NCBI GenBank assembly: GCA_018816555.1
Contig: JAHIVT010000069.1
Span: forward strand, 1 to 44,497
DNA: 44,497 nt
From: Pseudomonadota bacterium
GTDB taxonomy: Bacteria; Desulfobacterota; Desulfobulbia; Desulfobulbales; SURF-16
Reading direction: 5' to 3'
Positions within the stretch are counted from its first letter, which is position 1. Each line of letters opens with the position of its first letter. The notes under the pieces were generated by a model, which saw nothing but the letters and a program-made list of their open reading frames with translations, was not told where the DNA came from and searched no databases. Both the position numbers and the translations under genes were made by a program. Positions 8,538-17,871 of this stretch are shown in pieces.

Positions 8538-9237
8538 TTTTCCCACCTTTTCTTCGGTTCACAAGGCCCATGATCTTTTTTACGGTTATCGGAAACAGCC
8601 CCAACAGGACAAATGAGGCAAGCAGACTGGGTGAGAGAATGCCGGACACGGATTCAATCTTGCCAAGCTCCTTGCCGGCATTGACATAGACAATGGTACC
8701 GGGCAGCATACCGATCTGCGACACCCAGTAATACTGGAAAAGTGAGATCCTGGTCATCCCCATGGCCAGATTGATGAGAAAAAAGGGGAAGGCAGGCACC
8801 AATCGCATAGTGAACAGGTAGAAGCCACCCTCCTGCTCAATGCCCCGGTTGATCGCTGCCAGCCGGTCGCCGAATTTCTTCTGCACCCAGTCCCGCAGCA
8901 GAAATCGGGACACCACACAGGCCAGCGTTGCCCCGATGGTGCTGGCAAAGGAGATGACCACCGTGCCGACCACCAGGCCGAACAGCGCCCCGCCGGCAAG
9001 GGTCATGATAACCGCGCCGGGCAGGGAAAGGGCTGTCACCAGGATGTAGATCAGCATATAGGTGGCAATGACTGCCAGGGGACGAGCCGCATACAGCTCG
9101 GCAAAACGCGCATGGGATTGCTGCAGATAGTCAAGGGTCAGGTACTTCCCCAGCCCCAGATATTTAAAGGCCGCAATGCAGATGATGATCAGAGCAACGA
9201 TTGCCGCTTTTCTGAAAAATTGCCTATTTATTGCCAT
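8524..9237 (-). CDS. TVP38/TMEM64 family membrane protein (VTT domain)
   Basis: This is a 237-residue integral membrane protein with hydrophobic stretches at about 10-30, 52-100, 140-185 and 205-225. The VTT/DedA core is visible: ALSLPGAVIMTLAGGALFG, a re-entrant-like segment, and FTMRLVPAFPFFLINLAMG, followed by MLPGTIVYVNAGKELG. Members of this superfamily act in lipid scrambling or transport in the cytoplasmic membrane. The start at 9237 overlaps the end of glk by 14 bp, and its own end overlaps the oxidoreductase start by 14 bp, so three genes appear translationally linked. Confidence 0.9.
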   Translation of the reverse strand: MAINRQFFRKAAIVALIIICIAAFKYLGLGKYLTLDYLQQSHARFAELYAARPLAVIATYMLIYILVTALSLPGAVIMTLAGGALFGLVVGTVVISFASTIGATLACVVSRFLLRDWVQKKFGDRLAAINRGIEQEGGFYLFTMRLVPAFPFFLINLAMGMTRISLFQYYWVSQIGMLPGTIVYVNAGKELGKIESVSGILSPSLLASFVLLGLFPITVKKIMGLVNRRKGGKNDKI

Positions 9238-10225
9238 TGTCCCGCAAACCGTAGGACGCGGCGCCGATCAGGGCGGCCTTGGCATTAATGATAACCGAGA
9301 CAGGTATACCTGCCAGCAGGCCGGACATCTTTCCTTTGCTGGCAAAGCGTTTGACAAAACCCTCCTGCTGCAGCAGGGAAAGAATTCTCGGGGGAATGCC
9401 GCCGCCGATATAGATACCGCCGGTGGCCAGCACTGTCACTGCCAGGTTGCCGCACACTTCGGCCAGGATGCCTGCAAAAAAACCCAAGGCCTCACGGCAG
9501 ACCGGACAGCTATTCCCCGGCCCCAGCGCGGCCTGGACAATCACCGGGGTGGGATCAACTGCCCCGACAAGTTCCTCACGCAGCCAGTCAGATTCGGCAA
9601 AGCCACCGGACTCTATCAGAAATCGATAAATATTGGGTAGCCCGGATCCGGAACAGAGCGACTCAAAGCTTATGTCGATGCCATGATCAAGCAGGTAACG
9701 CAGCAACTCCAGCTCTTCCGAGTTAGCCGGAGAAAAGCCGGCATGGCCCCCTTCGGAAGGGCAGGCCATATAATCGCGGCCATCCCAGACACAAAAGGCA
9801 ATACCCAGCCCGGTGCCCGGCGCCACCACCCCAATCGCCCCCCTTTCCTGCCGGTTACCGGGCTTGAGAACAAGCAGATCCCCACCTGTCAGATGTGGAA
9901 TGGAGCTGGCAACGGCAACCAGGTCATTGATTATATCGACCCTGGCCAGGGAAAACTGCTCGGCAATGTCGCTGCCGACTATCTCCCAGGGAAGATTGGT
10001 CAGCTTGACCCGGTTATTTAATACCGGCCCGGCCACCCCGAAACAGGCGCAATCAGGCTGTATTTTCGTCTTGTCCAAGAAATTTGTAAGCAGTTGGGGA
10101 AAATTTTCAAAGTCGCGGCTTGCCAGGGTTGCCTGGAGCAAGGGGCTTTCAAAACCCCGGTCAACTTCAAAAATTGCCAGGTCCGTCTTGGTTCCGCCTA
10201 TGTCGGCAGCGAGGAGATAGGTCAT
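9224..10225 (-). CDS. glk: Glucokinase
   Basis: The 333-residue protein has the bacterial glucokinase (Glk, non-ROK) pattern: phosphate loop ADIGGTKTDLAIFE, substrate segment FGVAGPVLNNRVKLTNLPW, catalytic Asp in IINDLVAVASSIP, the APGTGLGIAF adenosine loop and SEGGHAGFSP for glucose binding. It phosphorylates glucose with ATP in the cytoplasm. I chose ATG 10223-10225; a GTG at 10237 would add four residues, and neither has a strong ribosome site. It feeds the zwf and gnd genes lying upstream on the same strand. A palindromic repeat (10287-10363) separates it from the broken GH15 gene. Confidence 0.93.
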   Translation of the reverse strand: MTYLLAADIGGTKTDLAIFEVDRGFESPLLQATLASRDFENFPQLLTNFLDKTKIQPDCACFGVAGPVLNNRVKLTNLPWEIVGSDIAEQFSLARVDIINDLVAVASSIPHLTGGDLLVLKPGNRQERGAIGVVAPGTGLGIAFCVWDGRDYMACPSEGGHAGFSPANSEELELLRYLLDHGIDISFESLCSGSGLPNIYRFLIESGGFAESDWLREELVGAVDPTPVIVQAALGPGNSCPVCREALGFFAGILAEVCGNLAVTVLATGGIYIGGGIPPRILSLLQQEGFVKRFASKGKMSGLLAGIPVSVIINAKAALIGAASYGLRDNGNK

Positions 10226-10286
10226 GATCCGTTTCACAATTGAGAGTTTGGTTACATTTTATGAACGCCCAACAAGTCATTTTTCT

Positions 10287-10363
10287 ACCACAGAGCACAC
10301 AGAGATCACAGAGAAATATTTATATTACAGTCAGTTAACTCTGTGCTCTGTGCTCTCTGTGGT
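10287..10363. repeat. CACAGAG palindromic element, copy 1
   Basis: This 77-bp element has arms built from repeated CACAGAG units (ACCACAGAG at the left, CTCTGTGGT at the right) around a loop containing AATATT and ACAGTCAGTTA. The same element with the same loop recurs inverted at 16061-16140. It lies just upstream of glk, so it may form a large hairpin in transcripts crossing the spacer. Confidence 0.85.
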
Positions 10364-10382
10364 TACAGCTTTTATGAAACTA

Positions 10383-11944
10383 TCAAATTTTCGGCAACAT
10401 CACCTGCCTGTGCCTGGGGATATACTCCAGCACGGTCTGGACAAAAGACGCATGACTCCAGGTGAGCGGGCTCACGGAGAGCGGTGCATTGGTATAGAGA
10501 TGGACCTGTTCGGCCATGACTCCGCTTTTAAGAGTTCTGTCTGCCACCCACTGCATGATCTCAAGGGCCTTTTTCAACTCCGCCGGATTCTTGGCCCTGG
10601 CAATGTACCATTGCGCCAGCCACAGGGTGGAGATGAACCAGGGATTGCCGGCGACATTATGCAGATCATCGGAAACCTGATGATAATAGTCGTCCTCATA
10701 GCGGGCCATGCCTCCGACCTCTGTTTTGACCCAGAGCCTGTTTTTCACCGCCTCCATGGTACTGACAATGCGCGGATGATCAGGGTCAAACATACCAAAA
10801 TACCATAAACCCATGAGGGAGGCGTCAAGCCGGGTATCAATCTCCCAGGAACCGTCTTTCCTGCGGTTGATCATCCTGGCAAAACGGCCAGCATCCTGCT
10901 GCCAGAGATATTTCTCCACCCCGACCTTGATGTCGGCCGCCCCGCGGCGGTAATCCTCTGCCAGATCAGTCTGGCCAAAGGCCTAGACAAACCGGGCACC
11001 GGCCTCAAGGCCCGCCCATACCGCCCCGACGGTCCAGCCATGCCAACCCTCTTGCGCTCCTCCCACAAATCCCAGGAGGGCAACGGCAGCCCGGTTTCTT
11101 CATCGCGAAAAGCCAGCAGCCAGTTGGCAGCCCGCACAATGAGCCCGCGGTAATGGGGCTTGATAAACTCAATATCAAGGATGGCGCCGTTGTTGTCAAT
11201 CTGCGCACGCAGGATGAGCAGACTGCGCCGGTACAGGCGCTGCAGACCCTTGGGCAGCGAGTCAATGCAGTCTTTTTCCTTGTTGACCCACAGGTGCCAG
11301 TAGTCTTTTGTTCTGGTCAGATAGGGATCAGCGCCCCGCTTGCAGAGATTGTGCTGAATATCCATCACCTGGGCATAATCCTCTCCCACGGCGAGCCAGT
11401 ACCACCCCTCTGCCCAGCCGCCGGCAGGGACATCAAGATGCAGCGCCACCACCGAGTCCACGCTGCCCTGGGCCACCGGGTTGCCGGAGAGTTCGCCATC
11501 CTCCGCGTCAAGCCAGGTGCCCACCTTGTCGCCAACCCCCTTGACGCCGACGGCACACTGGTCAAGTCCGGCGCTGCACTCCCCGGGCCTGCCTTTGGCC
11601 GTGCTTACCAGAAACCAGCGTTTGCCCTTGTAATGAAACAACACCCGCTTGTCCGGCTCATAATAGGCACAGTCACCCACCGCATGGCCGCCGATACGCA
11701 GATCCTGGCCAAAGAAAAGCCGAACCTCCCTCTTTTTTTTCGCCAGGTTATGAACCATGATCTTTTTCAGATAGACATTCACATGAAAATCCACCATATC
11801 ATGGCAAACCAGCTCCAGATCAAGTTCAGGATGGAACAGCCTTACCTCGGTCACCAGTGAATCATCCAGATAGTCCAGACTGCGCTGCCAGCGCCCATCA
11901 TCGAGCCAGCGGAAGGTGTTTCCCACCGGGATGTCACGGGGCAC
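10383..11944 (-). pseudogene. GH15 glucoamylase-like glycoside hydrolase, broken
   Basis: The protein resembles GH15 glucoamylase/trehalase-like enzymes. It starts at GTG 11942-11944 with MPRDIPVGN (AGAGGTG upstream), and PSWDLWEERK carries the family's catalytic-domain WEER signature. Three lesions are visible. First, after GN the text jumps directly to TFRWLDDG, so about 35-40 residues of the normal N-terminal sandwich are missing at 11917/11918. Second, a frameshift lies between WEER and GWTVGAVWAGLEAG (about 11038-11060). Third, in that restored frame there is a TAG stop at 10983-10985 before AFGQTDLAEDYRRG. The rest, from MEKYLWQQDAG to the end, is intact in frame. The start overlaps the end of zwf. 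Original role: hydrolysis of alpha-glucans to glucose. Confidence 0.85.
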
Positions 11945-13496
11945 TTTTCACCTCTCGCCGGTCACGAATTTTATCCACCTGCTCTCCGGCTGCATCCGGA
12001 CCCCAGCTGCCGGCAGGATAGGTGTGGAGATGCTGCCGGCGGCCCTGGCAATGTTCACATTCATTCAATATGGGGGTGAGAATTCTCCAGGTCTGCTCAA
12101 TGCCGTCCTGTCGCCAGAACAGCAGATGGTCGCCAAGAATACAGTCAAGCAGCACCTTTTCGTAGGCGTCCAGCACCGATCCCGTGTCATAGCGAAAATC
12201 CATGGTCATGGGGCGCAGGCAGACCCTGGCTCCGGGATTTTTGGTCTGAAAGGTGAGGCTGATCCCCTCCTCCGGATAAATACTCAACACCAGACGGTTG
12301 GGGATAATTTTTTCACCGAGCACATCCCGGAAGATGGAGTGGGGCACCTCTTTGAACTGGATGATGATCCGGGTTTCCTTGCGGGCCATTCTCTTGCCTG
12401 ACACCAGACAGAACGGCACCCCCTGCCAGCGCCAGTTCTCCACATAAAAATTCATCAGGGCAAAGGTGGGGATCAGCGACTCCGGGGCCACTCCCGGTTC
12501 CTGTCGGTAGCCCTTAACCCCTTTACCGTCCAACATGCCCGGGCCATACTGCCCCAATACCACCTCACCCTCACGACGGGAAAAGGGGCGGATCGAGCGG
12601 AACAGTTTCACCTTTTCATCCCGCACCCGCTCCGACTCAAAATGGGAAGGCGCCTCCATGGCAATAAGGGACATGAGCTGCAGCATGTGGTTCTGGAACA
12701 TATCGCGAATAACCCCGGCCTGTTCATAGTAACCGGCCCGGTTCTCCACTCCCAGTTTCTCGGCCGCCATGATGCCCACAGAGTCGATGTAACCGCGGTT
12801 CCATATCGGTTCAAAAATGGTATTGGCGAAGCGAAACATCAGGATGTTCTGTACCGTCTCCTTGGCCAGGTAATGATCAATGCGGAAAATCTGCTTCTCC
12901 TGGAAATACTCATGCAGAGTCCGATCAAGATCCAGTGCACTGTCCAGATCCCGGCCAAAGGGCTTTTCCACCACGATGCGGGACCAGCCCCGATTCTCCT
13001 TATGCTGGTCGGCAAGCCCTGCCCGGCCAAGCATCTCGGCAACAACCGCATAGAGAGAAGGCGGCAGCGCGAGATCAAAAACCAGATTGCCCTTTGTGCC
13101 CCATTGCCCGTCAAGCTCAGAGAGATATGCGGCCAGTTCCCGGAAAGAATTTTCCGAGTTATAAATCAGTTGCCGATAAAAAAGAAAGGAGGCGAACTCC
13201 GACCAGCCGGACATGTCGGCCTTGCCATTAACCTCACAGGCCTCTTGCATCAGACTGCGGAACTCATCACTGCTGAGGGGGGTGCGGGCGCAGCCCACGA
13301 TGGAGACGGGATCCGGCAGGGAGCCGGTCAGATACATATGATAGAGAGCGGGAATGAGCTTACGCGCCGTCAGATCCCCGGATGCCCCGAAAATAACGAT
13401 GGTACAGGGGGCCAGATCTCCCACCGTCAGGCAGTCACAGCTGCCGTCCTGACTGCAGATTCTTTCTTTGATTATATTCGGTTCCATATTGACCAT
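11934..13496 (-). CDS. zwf: Glucose-6-phosphate 1-dehydrogenase
   Basis: The 520-residue protein shows the NADP loop FGASGDLTARKLIPALY, the conserved EKPFGRDLDSA and the active-site signature RIDHYLAKE, plus the closing motif YPAGSWGP. It oxidises glucose-6-phosphate to 6-phosphogluconolactone, the first step of the oxidative pentose phosphate pathway. It is slightly longer than the usual 490-510 residues because about 20 charged residues follow YPAGSWGP. The start at 13494-13496 has no strong ribosome site, and an in-frame ATG three codons later is equally possible. It lies 33 bp downstream of gnd. No lactonase (pgl) gene is seen between them. Confidence 0.95.
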   Translation of the reverse strand: MVNMEPNIIKERICSQDGSCDCLTVGDLAPCTIVIFGASGDLTARKLIPALYHMYLTGSLPDPVSIVGCARTPLSSDEFRSLMQEACEVNGKADMSGWSEFASFLFYRQLIYNSENSFRELAAYLSELDGQWGTKGNLVFDLALPPSLYAVVAEMLGRAGLADQHKENRGWSRIVVEKPFGRDLDSALDLDRTLHEYFQEKQIFRIDHYLAKETVQNILMFRFANTIFEPIWNRGYIDSVGIMAAEKLGVENRAGYYEQAGVIRDMFQNHMLQLMSLIAMEAPSHFESERVRDEKVKLFRSIRPFSRREGEVVLGQYGPGMLDGKGVKGYRQEPGVAPESLIPTFALMNFYVENWRWQGVPFCLVSGKRMARKETRIIIQFKEVPHSIFRDVLGEKIIPNRLVLSIYPEEGISLTFQTKNPGARVCLRPMTMDFRYDTGSVLDAYEKVLLDCILGDHLLFWRQDGIEQTWRILTPILNECEHCQGRRQHLHTYPAGSWGPDAAGEQVDKIRDRREVKSAP

Positions 13497-13529
13497 TTAC
13501 AGGATCGCTGAAGCCATTGCACCCACAAC

Positions 13530-14435
13530 TCACACCTTCTTCACCGCATGCCCGCCGAATTCCTGCCGCAGGGCAGCCAGCACCCTGTTCTCAAAGGCGT
13601 TTTCCTTGCGTGACTGAAAGCGCTGGAAGAGCGCCATGGTGATGACCGGGGCGGCAACACCGCTGGCAATGGCCTCCTCCACGGTCCAGCGGCCTTCACC
13701 GGAATCATCCACATATCCCTGCAACTCCTCCAGCCTGGGATCCTCGGCAAAGGCATCTTCCAGCAACTCAAGCAGCCAGGAACGGACGACGCTTCCCTGG
13801 TTCCACAGATGGGAAACTTTTTTGAAATCAAGGTGTTCGGCATAGGGAGAGGCCTCAAGCAGGGCAAAGCCTTCCCCATATGCCTGCATCATGCCGTACT
13901 CAATACCGTTATGGATCATCTTGACAAAATGACCGGCCCCTGTTGGTCCGCAGTAAAGATAACCGTCCACCGGGGCCAGGGACTTGAAAACAGGTTCAAG
14001 ATGGTTAAAAATCTTCTCATCACCGCCCACCATGGTGCAGTAACCGACCTTGAGCCCCCAGATGCCGCCGCTCACCCCGGCATCGATAAATTGGATACCG
14101 GCACCCTTCAGATAGGCGGCCCGGCGGATATCATCACGGTACCTGCTGTTTCCGCCCTCAACGATGATGTCGCCGGGGCTGAGGATATTGCGCAGCTTTT
14201 CCAGATGCTCGTCTATCACCTTGCCGGCCGGCAACATGAGCCAGACCACCTTAGGCCGCTCATCGAGCTTTTCCGCCAGTTCATGCAGGGAAAAACCGCC
14301 TTCCGCCCCTTCCCTCATGATCTCTTCCGTTTTATCCGGGCTGCGGTTATAGGCAACCACCTGATGGCCGTCCTGCATGAGTCTGCGGGCCATGTTCATT
14401 CCCATTCTGCCTAGTCCGATTATACCTATTTTCAT
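13530..14435 (-). CDS. gnd: 6-phosphogluconate dehydrogenase, decarboxylating (short form)
   Basis: The 301-residue protein begins with the dinucleotide fold MKIGIIGLGRMGMNMARR and carries IVEGGNSRYRDD, DAGVSGGIWGL and the substrate helix GAGHFVKMIHNGIEYGMMQA with catalytic Lys and the HN pair. It is of the short, about 300-residue class (YqeC/GntZ-like) that lacks the C-terminal half of E. coli Gnd and is often NAD-preferring; the cofactor is inference. AGAGGT stands upstream of the ATG at 14433-14435. With zwf it completes conversion of glucose-6-phosphate to ribulose-5-phosphate and CO2. Confidence 0.93.
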   Translation of the reverse strand: MKIGIIGLGRMGMNMARRLMQDGHQVVAYNRSPDKTEEIMREGAEGGFSLHELAEKLDERPKVVWLMLPAGKVIDEHLEKLRNILSPGDIIVEGGNSRYRDDIRRAAYLKGAGIQFIDAGVSGGIWGLKVGYCTMVGGDEKIFNHLEPVFKSLAPVDGYLYCGPTGAGHFVKMIHNGIEYGMMQAYGEGFALLEASPYAEHLDFKKVSHLWNQGSVVRSWLLELLEDAFAEDPRLEELQGYVDDSGEGRWTVEEAIASGVAAPVITMALFQRFQSRKENAFENRVLAALRQEFGGHAVKKV

Positions 14436-14583
14436 GGTGATACCTCTTTAATTCACGATTATAAGTTCAGGGTTCAAGCTGACTAAAAAAGCATACACCA
14501 TTTGTTATGAAAAACAAAATGATCACTGGGAGCGGGCGAGCAAGTTCTCCGTTAAAACGTTAGGACATACTCCCCTTATTCTT

Positions 14584-16011
14584 TCACACATTCCTGATCA
14601 CCATGAGCCGTATCTCGCTCATATCCTCCATGGCGTAACGGATTCCCTCCCGACCGAGCCCACTGTCCTTCACCCCGCCATAGGGCATCTGGTCGGCCCG
14701 CCAGGAAGGGATATCGCCGATGACCACACCGCCCACCTCAAGCTCATTCCAGGCCTGATGCGCCTTGAAAAGATCACGGGTGAAGATGCCGGTCTGCAGG
14801 CCGAAACGGCTGTCGTTCACCTCGGCCAGCACTGCATCAAATGAGGTAAATGATGACAGAACAGCCACCGGGCCGAAGGCCTCCAAACGGCAGATCTTCT
14901 CATTTTTCGGCACATTTTCAAGCAACGTGGCGGCAAGAAATGCCCCCTGTCGTTTGCCGCCGCAGAGCAGCCTGGCTCCGGCGTTCAGGGATTCCTCGAT
15001 CCACTGTTCAAGTCTCATCGCCTCCTTTTCACTGATCATGGGCCCGATAAAGGTCTCCTCATCACCGGGGTCCCCCATTTTCAATTTTTCGGTGGCAACA
15101 ACCAACCGCTCCTTAAAGGCAGCATAAACCCGATCATGCACCATGATCCGCTGCACGCCGATGCAGCTCTGGCCGGACTGATAAAAGGCGCCGATGATGA
15201 TGCGGGCCACAGCATCGTCCAGGTCGGCATCCTCGTCGACAATGCAGGCGGCATTGCCGCCGAGCTCAAGAATCACCTTTTTCTTGCCCGCCATTTTTTT
15301 GAGCTCCCAGCCCACCTCCGGCGAGCCGGTGAAACTTAAAAGCTTCAACCGTTCATCCTCGGTAAAGAGCCGTGCCCCCTCGCGACGGCAGGGCAGGATG
15401 GAAAAGGCGCCGGGGGGCAGATCGGTTTCCGCCAGCGTCTCACCGATGATCAGCGCGCCGATGGGGGTGAGGCTGGCCGGTTTCAGCACAAAGGGACAGC
15501 CCACGGCAATGGCCGGCGCCACCTTGTGGGCGGCGAGGTTCAGCGGGAAATTAAAGGGGGCGATAAAGGAACAGGCCCCCACCGGCACCCTTTTGCTGAG
15601 TGATATATAGCCTGCGGTGCGTGGACTGCGGTCTAACGGCATGTATTCACCACCGAAACGCACCGCCTCTTCCGCGGCGATCTTAAAGGTCTCGATGAGC
15701 CGAGCCACCTCGCCCCGGCTGTCCCTGATGGGCTTGCCCGCCTCAATGCACAAGGCACGGGCCAGCTCTTCGGCCCGGGCGCTGAAACGGTCCACGCAGT
15801 GCTGCAGGATCTGCTGGCGCCGATAGGCCGGCAGCTGTTGCATGGGTTTTTCCGCGGCAACCGCCAGGGAAATGGCCTGATCAATCACCTTCTCATCGGC
15901 CAGGGACACCCGGGTGGCAACCTGACCGGTGTACTTGTCCGTCACCTCAAGATCCGTGTTGGCAAAAATCGCCTTGTTGGCCAGATAATAGGGGTATTTC
16001 TCTTTAAGCAT
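14584..16011 (-). CDS. NAD(P)-dependent aldehyde dehydrogenase
   Basis: The 475-residue protein has the ALDH superfamily pattern: FIAPFNFPLNLAAHKVAPA, LSFTGSPEVGWELKK, general-base Glu in VILELGGNAACIV, nucleophilic Cys in GAFYQSGQSCIGVQR and the tail PYGGVKDSGLGREG. Start is the ATG 16009-16011 with AAGGAG seven bases upstream. Open sequence further upstream is just read-through of the repeat block at 16022-16140 and is not counted. The substrate is not evident; sequence style suggests a short aliphatic or lactaldehyde/glyceraldehyde-type aldehyde. It is located between gnd and an acetolactate synthase on the same strand. Confidence 0.9.
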   Translation of the reverse strand: MLKEKYPYYLANKAIFANTDLEVTDKYTGQVATRVSLADEKVIDQAISLAVAAEKPMQQLPAYRRQQILQHCVDRFSARAEELARALCIEAGKPIRDSRGEVARLIETFKIAAEEAVRFGGEYMPLDRSPRTAGYISLSKRVPVGACSFIAPFNFPLNLAAHKVAPAIAVGCPFVLKPASLTPIGALIIGETLAETDLPPGAFSILPCRREGARLFTEDERLKLLSFTGSPEVGWELKKMAGKKKVILELGGNAACIVDEDADLDDAVARIIIGAFYQSGQSCIGVQRIMVHDRVYAAFKERLVVATEKLKMGDPGDEETFIGPMISEKEAMRLEQWIEESLNAGARLLCGGKRQGAFLAATLLENVPKNEKICRLEAFGPVAVLSSFTSFDAVLAEVNDSRFGLQTGIFTRDLFKAHQAWNELEVGGVVIGDIPSWRADQMPYGGVKDSGLGREGIRYAMEDMSEIRLMVIRNV

Positions 16012-16021
16012 GATAAACTCC

Positions 16022-16209
16022 TTGGGAATTTGGGATTGCGGATTTTGAAAACCATTTTTCACCACAGAGAGCACAGAGTCCACAGAGGTAACTGACTGTT
16101 ATAAAAAATATTCCTCTGTGATCACTGTGCTCTCTGTGGTAAATTTCCAGCTTTAATGAATCAATCTTGTTTAATCCACAATCCGAAATCCCAAATCCGC
16201 AATCCGCAA
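16022..16209. repeat. Outer inverted arms around the second palindromic element
   Basis: The left arm at about 16022-16045 contains GGAATTTGGGATTGCGGATT, whose reverse complement matches the right arm at about 16178-16209 (AATCCGAAATCCCAAATCC and the following CGCAATC units). These arms enclose copy 2 of the CACAGAG element, giving a nested repeat that fills the whole spacer between the ALDH start and the acetolactate synthase stop. Confidence 0.7.
16061..16140. repeat. CACAGAG palindromic element, copy 2 (inverted relative to copy 1)
   Basis: The 80-bp sequence begins ACCACAGAGAGCACAGAG and ends GCTCTCTGTGGT. Its reverse complement matches copy 1 (10287-10363) both in the CACAGAG arms and in the loop (AATATTT then ACAGTCAGTTA). 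It lies 50 bp upstream of the ALDH start codon. Confidence 0.85.
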
Positions 16210-17871
16210 TCATATCGGACATGCCACCTTGCCCAGTCGCTGGGAAAGCAGCCTGTTTTCCCGGTAATCAATGGGCACCGAGATCAGCACCGGTACATCG
16301 CAGTGAAAGGCCTGCTCCAGTACTTTTTTGAAATCACGGGAGTTTTCAACCCTGAATCCTTTGCAGCCGAAGGCCTCGGCCAGTTTGACAAAATCCGGGT
16401 TGTTGAAATGGAGGTCACTATGTCTACCGAACTGGTTTTCCTGCTTCCAGCGGATCAGGCCGTATTCCTGGTCATCCCAAATGAGCACCACGATATTAGC
16501 ACCGATCCGCCGGGCGGTTTCCAGTTCCTGCACATTCATGAGAAAACCGCCGTCGCCGCAAATGGCCAGCACCCGCCGCTCCGGATAAACGATCTTGGCG
16601 CCGATGGCGCCGGGCAGGGCAAAACCCATGGAGCAGAAGCCGTTGGAGATCAGGCAGGTGTTTGGTTCATCACACTGGTAATAGCGGGCAATCCACATCT
16701 TGTGAGCCCCCACATCGCTCAGCAGGATATCCTGGGGGCCGAGCACCTCCCGCACATCCCAGATGATCTTCTGGGGCCGGATGGAGCCAGTGGTGTCATC
16801 ATCCCTGTATTCGGCGAAATCATCCAGCATGGCCTGGCGGAGCGCCGGCTTGCAGCCGCAGTCATAATCAGCCCGGAAATCCTTGACCCGCTCATTCATC
16901 ATCCACAGGGTATGGGCCAGGTCGCCGACGATCTCCACATCAATGCCGTAATATTCATCCGCCTCGGCCGGAATAAAATCAATGTGGATGATCTTCTGCG
17001 TCTTCGTGCCCTTGACGGAGCTCTGGCCCCACAGCCGCGGCGCATATTCAACCAGATCATACCCCAGGCTGATGACCAGATCCGCTTCCTGAATCGCCAC
17101 CCTGGTGTAATCCTGGGCCTGCAGACCAATGGTGAACAGACAGTTGGGAGACGAACGGGGAATAGAACCCTTGCCCATGAAGGTGTTGATCACGCCGATG
17201 CCGGTCTTTTCGACAAACAGCCTGAGCTGTTTTGCCGCCCTGCGCCGGATGGCGCCGTTGCCGGCCAGGATAACCGGCCTTTTGGCGGCAAAGATGAGCT
17301 CCATGGCGCGATCGACGATCTTGTCATCCGGCACCGGCCGGCGGGCATTCTGCACCGGCAGGGGATTGCCGGTGGCCTCAAAGGCGGCGATGTCATCGGC
17401 CAGTTCAATATGACAGGCCCCGGGTTTCTCCATTACCGCCAGCTTGAAAGCCTTGCGCACCACTTCGGGGATATTGTCGCTGTGGATGATCGGCTGAGCC
17501 CACTTGGTGATGGGCCGGAACATGCTGACCACGTCCATGTTCTGATGGCTTTCCTTGTGCTGCCTGCGGCTGTCCGCCTGGCCGGTGATGGCTATCAGCG
17601 GCGCCCGGTCCATATTGGCGTCGGCCACGCCGGTCACCAGGTTGGTGGCGCCGGGTCCCAGGGTGCCCAGGCAAACGCCTGGTCTGCCGGTGAGTCTGCC
17701 GTAGACGTCGGCGATAAAGGCGGCTCCCTGCTCATGACGGCAGAGAATAAACCGGATGGTGGAGTTCTGCAGGGCCATCATGAAATGGGCATTCTCCTCG
17801 CCGGGTACACCGAAGATATATTGCACCCCTTCATTTTCCAGACATTTGACAAAAAGTTCAGCTGCGTTCAT
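16210..17871 (-). CDS. alsS: Acetolactate synthase, catabolic AlsS-like
   Basis: The 553-residue TPP enzyme has the catalytic Glu in LCRHEQGAAFIADVYGRLTG, the central domain, and the Mg/TPP motif GDGGFLMNVQELETA near residue 440. The C-terminus VPIDYRENRLLSQRLG is of the catabolic AlsS type that ends in a short tail after IPVDYxEN. No small regulatory subunit (ilvN) lies next to it, which also fits AlsS. It joins two pyruvates to acetolactate with loss of CO2. It could alternatively be a related TPP carboligase. Start ATG at 17869-17871; the stop abuts the repeat block at 16209. Confidence 0.82.
   Translation of the reverse strand: MNAAELFVKCLENEGVQYIFGVPGEENAHFMMALQNSTIRFILCRHEQGAAFIADVYGRLTGRPGVCLGTLGPGATNLVTGVADANMDRAPLIAITGQADSRRQHKESHQNMDVVSMFRPITKWAQPIIHSDNIPEVVRKAFKLAVMEKPGACHIELADDIAAFEATGNPLPVQNARRPVPDDKIVDRAMELIFAAKRPVILAGNGAIRRRAAKQLRLFVEKTGIGVINTFMGKGSIPRSSPNCLFTIGLQAQDYTRVAIQEADLVISLGYDLVEYAPRLWGQSSVKGTKTQKIIHIDFIPAEADEYYGIDVEIVGDLAHTLWMMNERVKDFRADYDCGCKPALRQAMLDDFAEYRDDDTTGSIRPQKIIWDVREVLGPQDILLSDVGAHKMWIARYYQCDEPNTCLISNGFCSMGFALPGAIGAKIVYPERRVLAICGDGGFLMNVQELETARRIGANIVVLIWDDQEYGLIRWKQENQFGRHSDLHFNNPDFVKLAEAFGCKGFRVENSRDFKKVLEQAFHCDVPVLISVPIDYRENRLLSQRLGKVACPI

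Noticed and set aside
16012-16083. N-terminal extension of the aldehyde dehydrogenase
   Set aside because: The extra 24 residues are translated repeat sequence; the ATG at 16011 has a proper AAGGAG site and a normal ALDH N-terminus.
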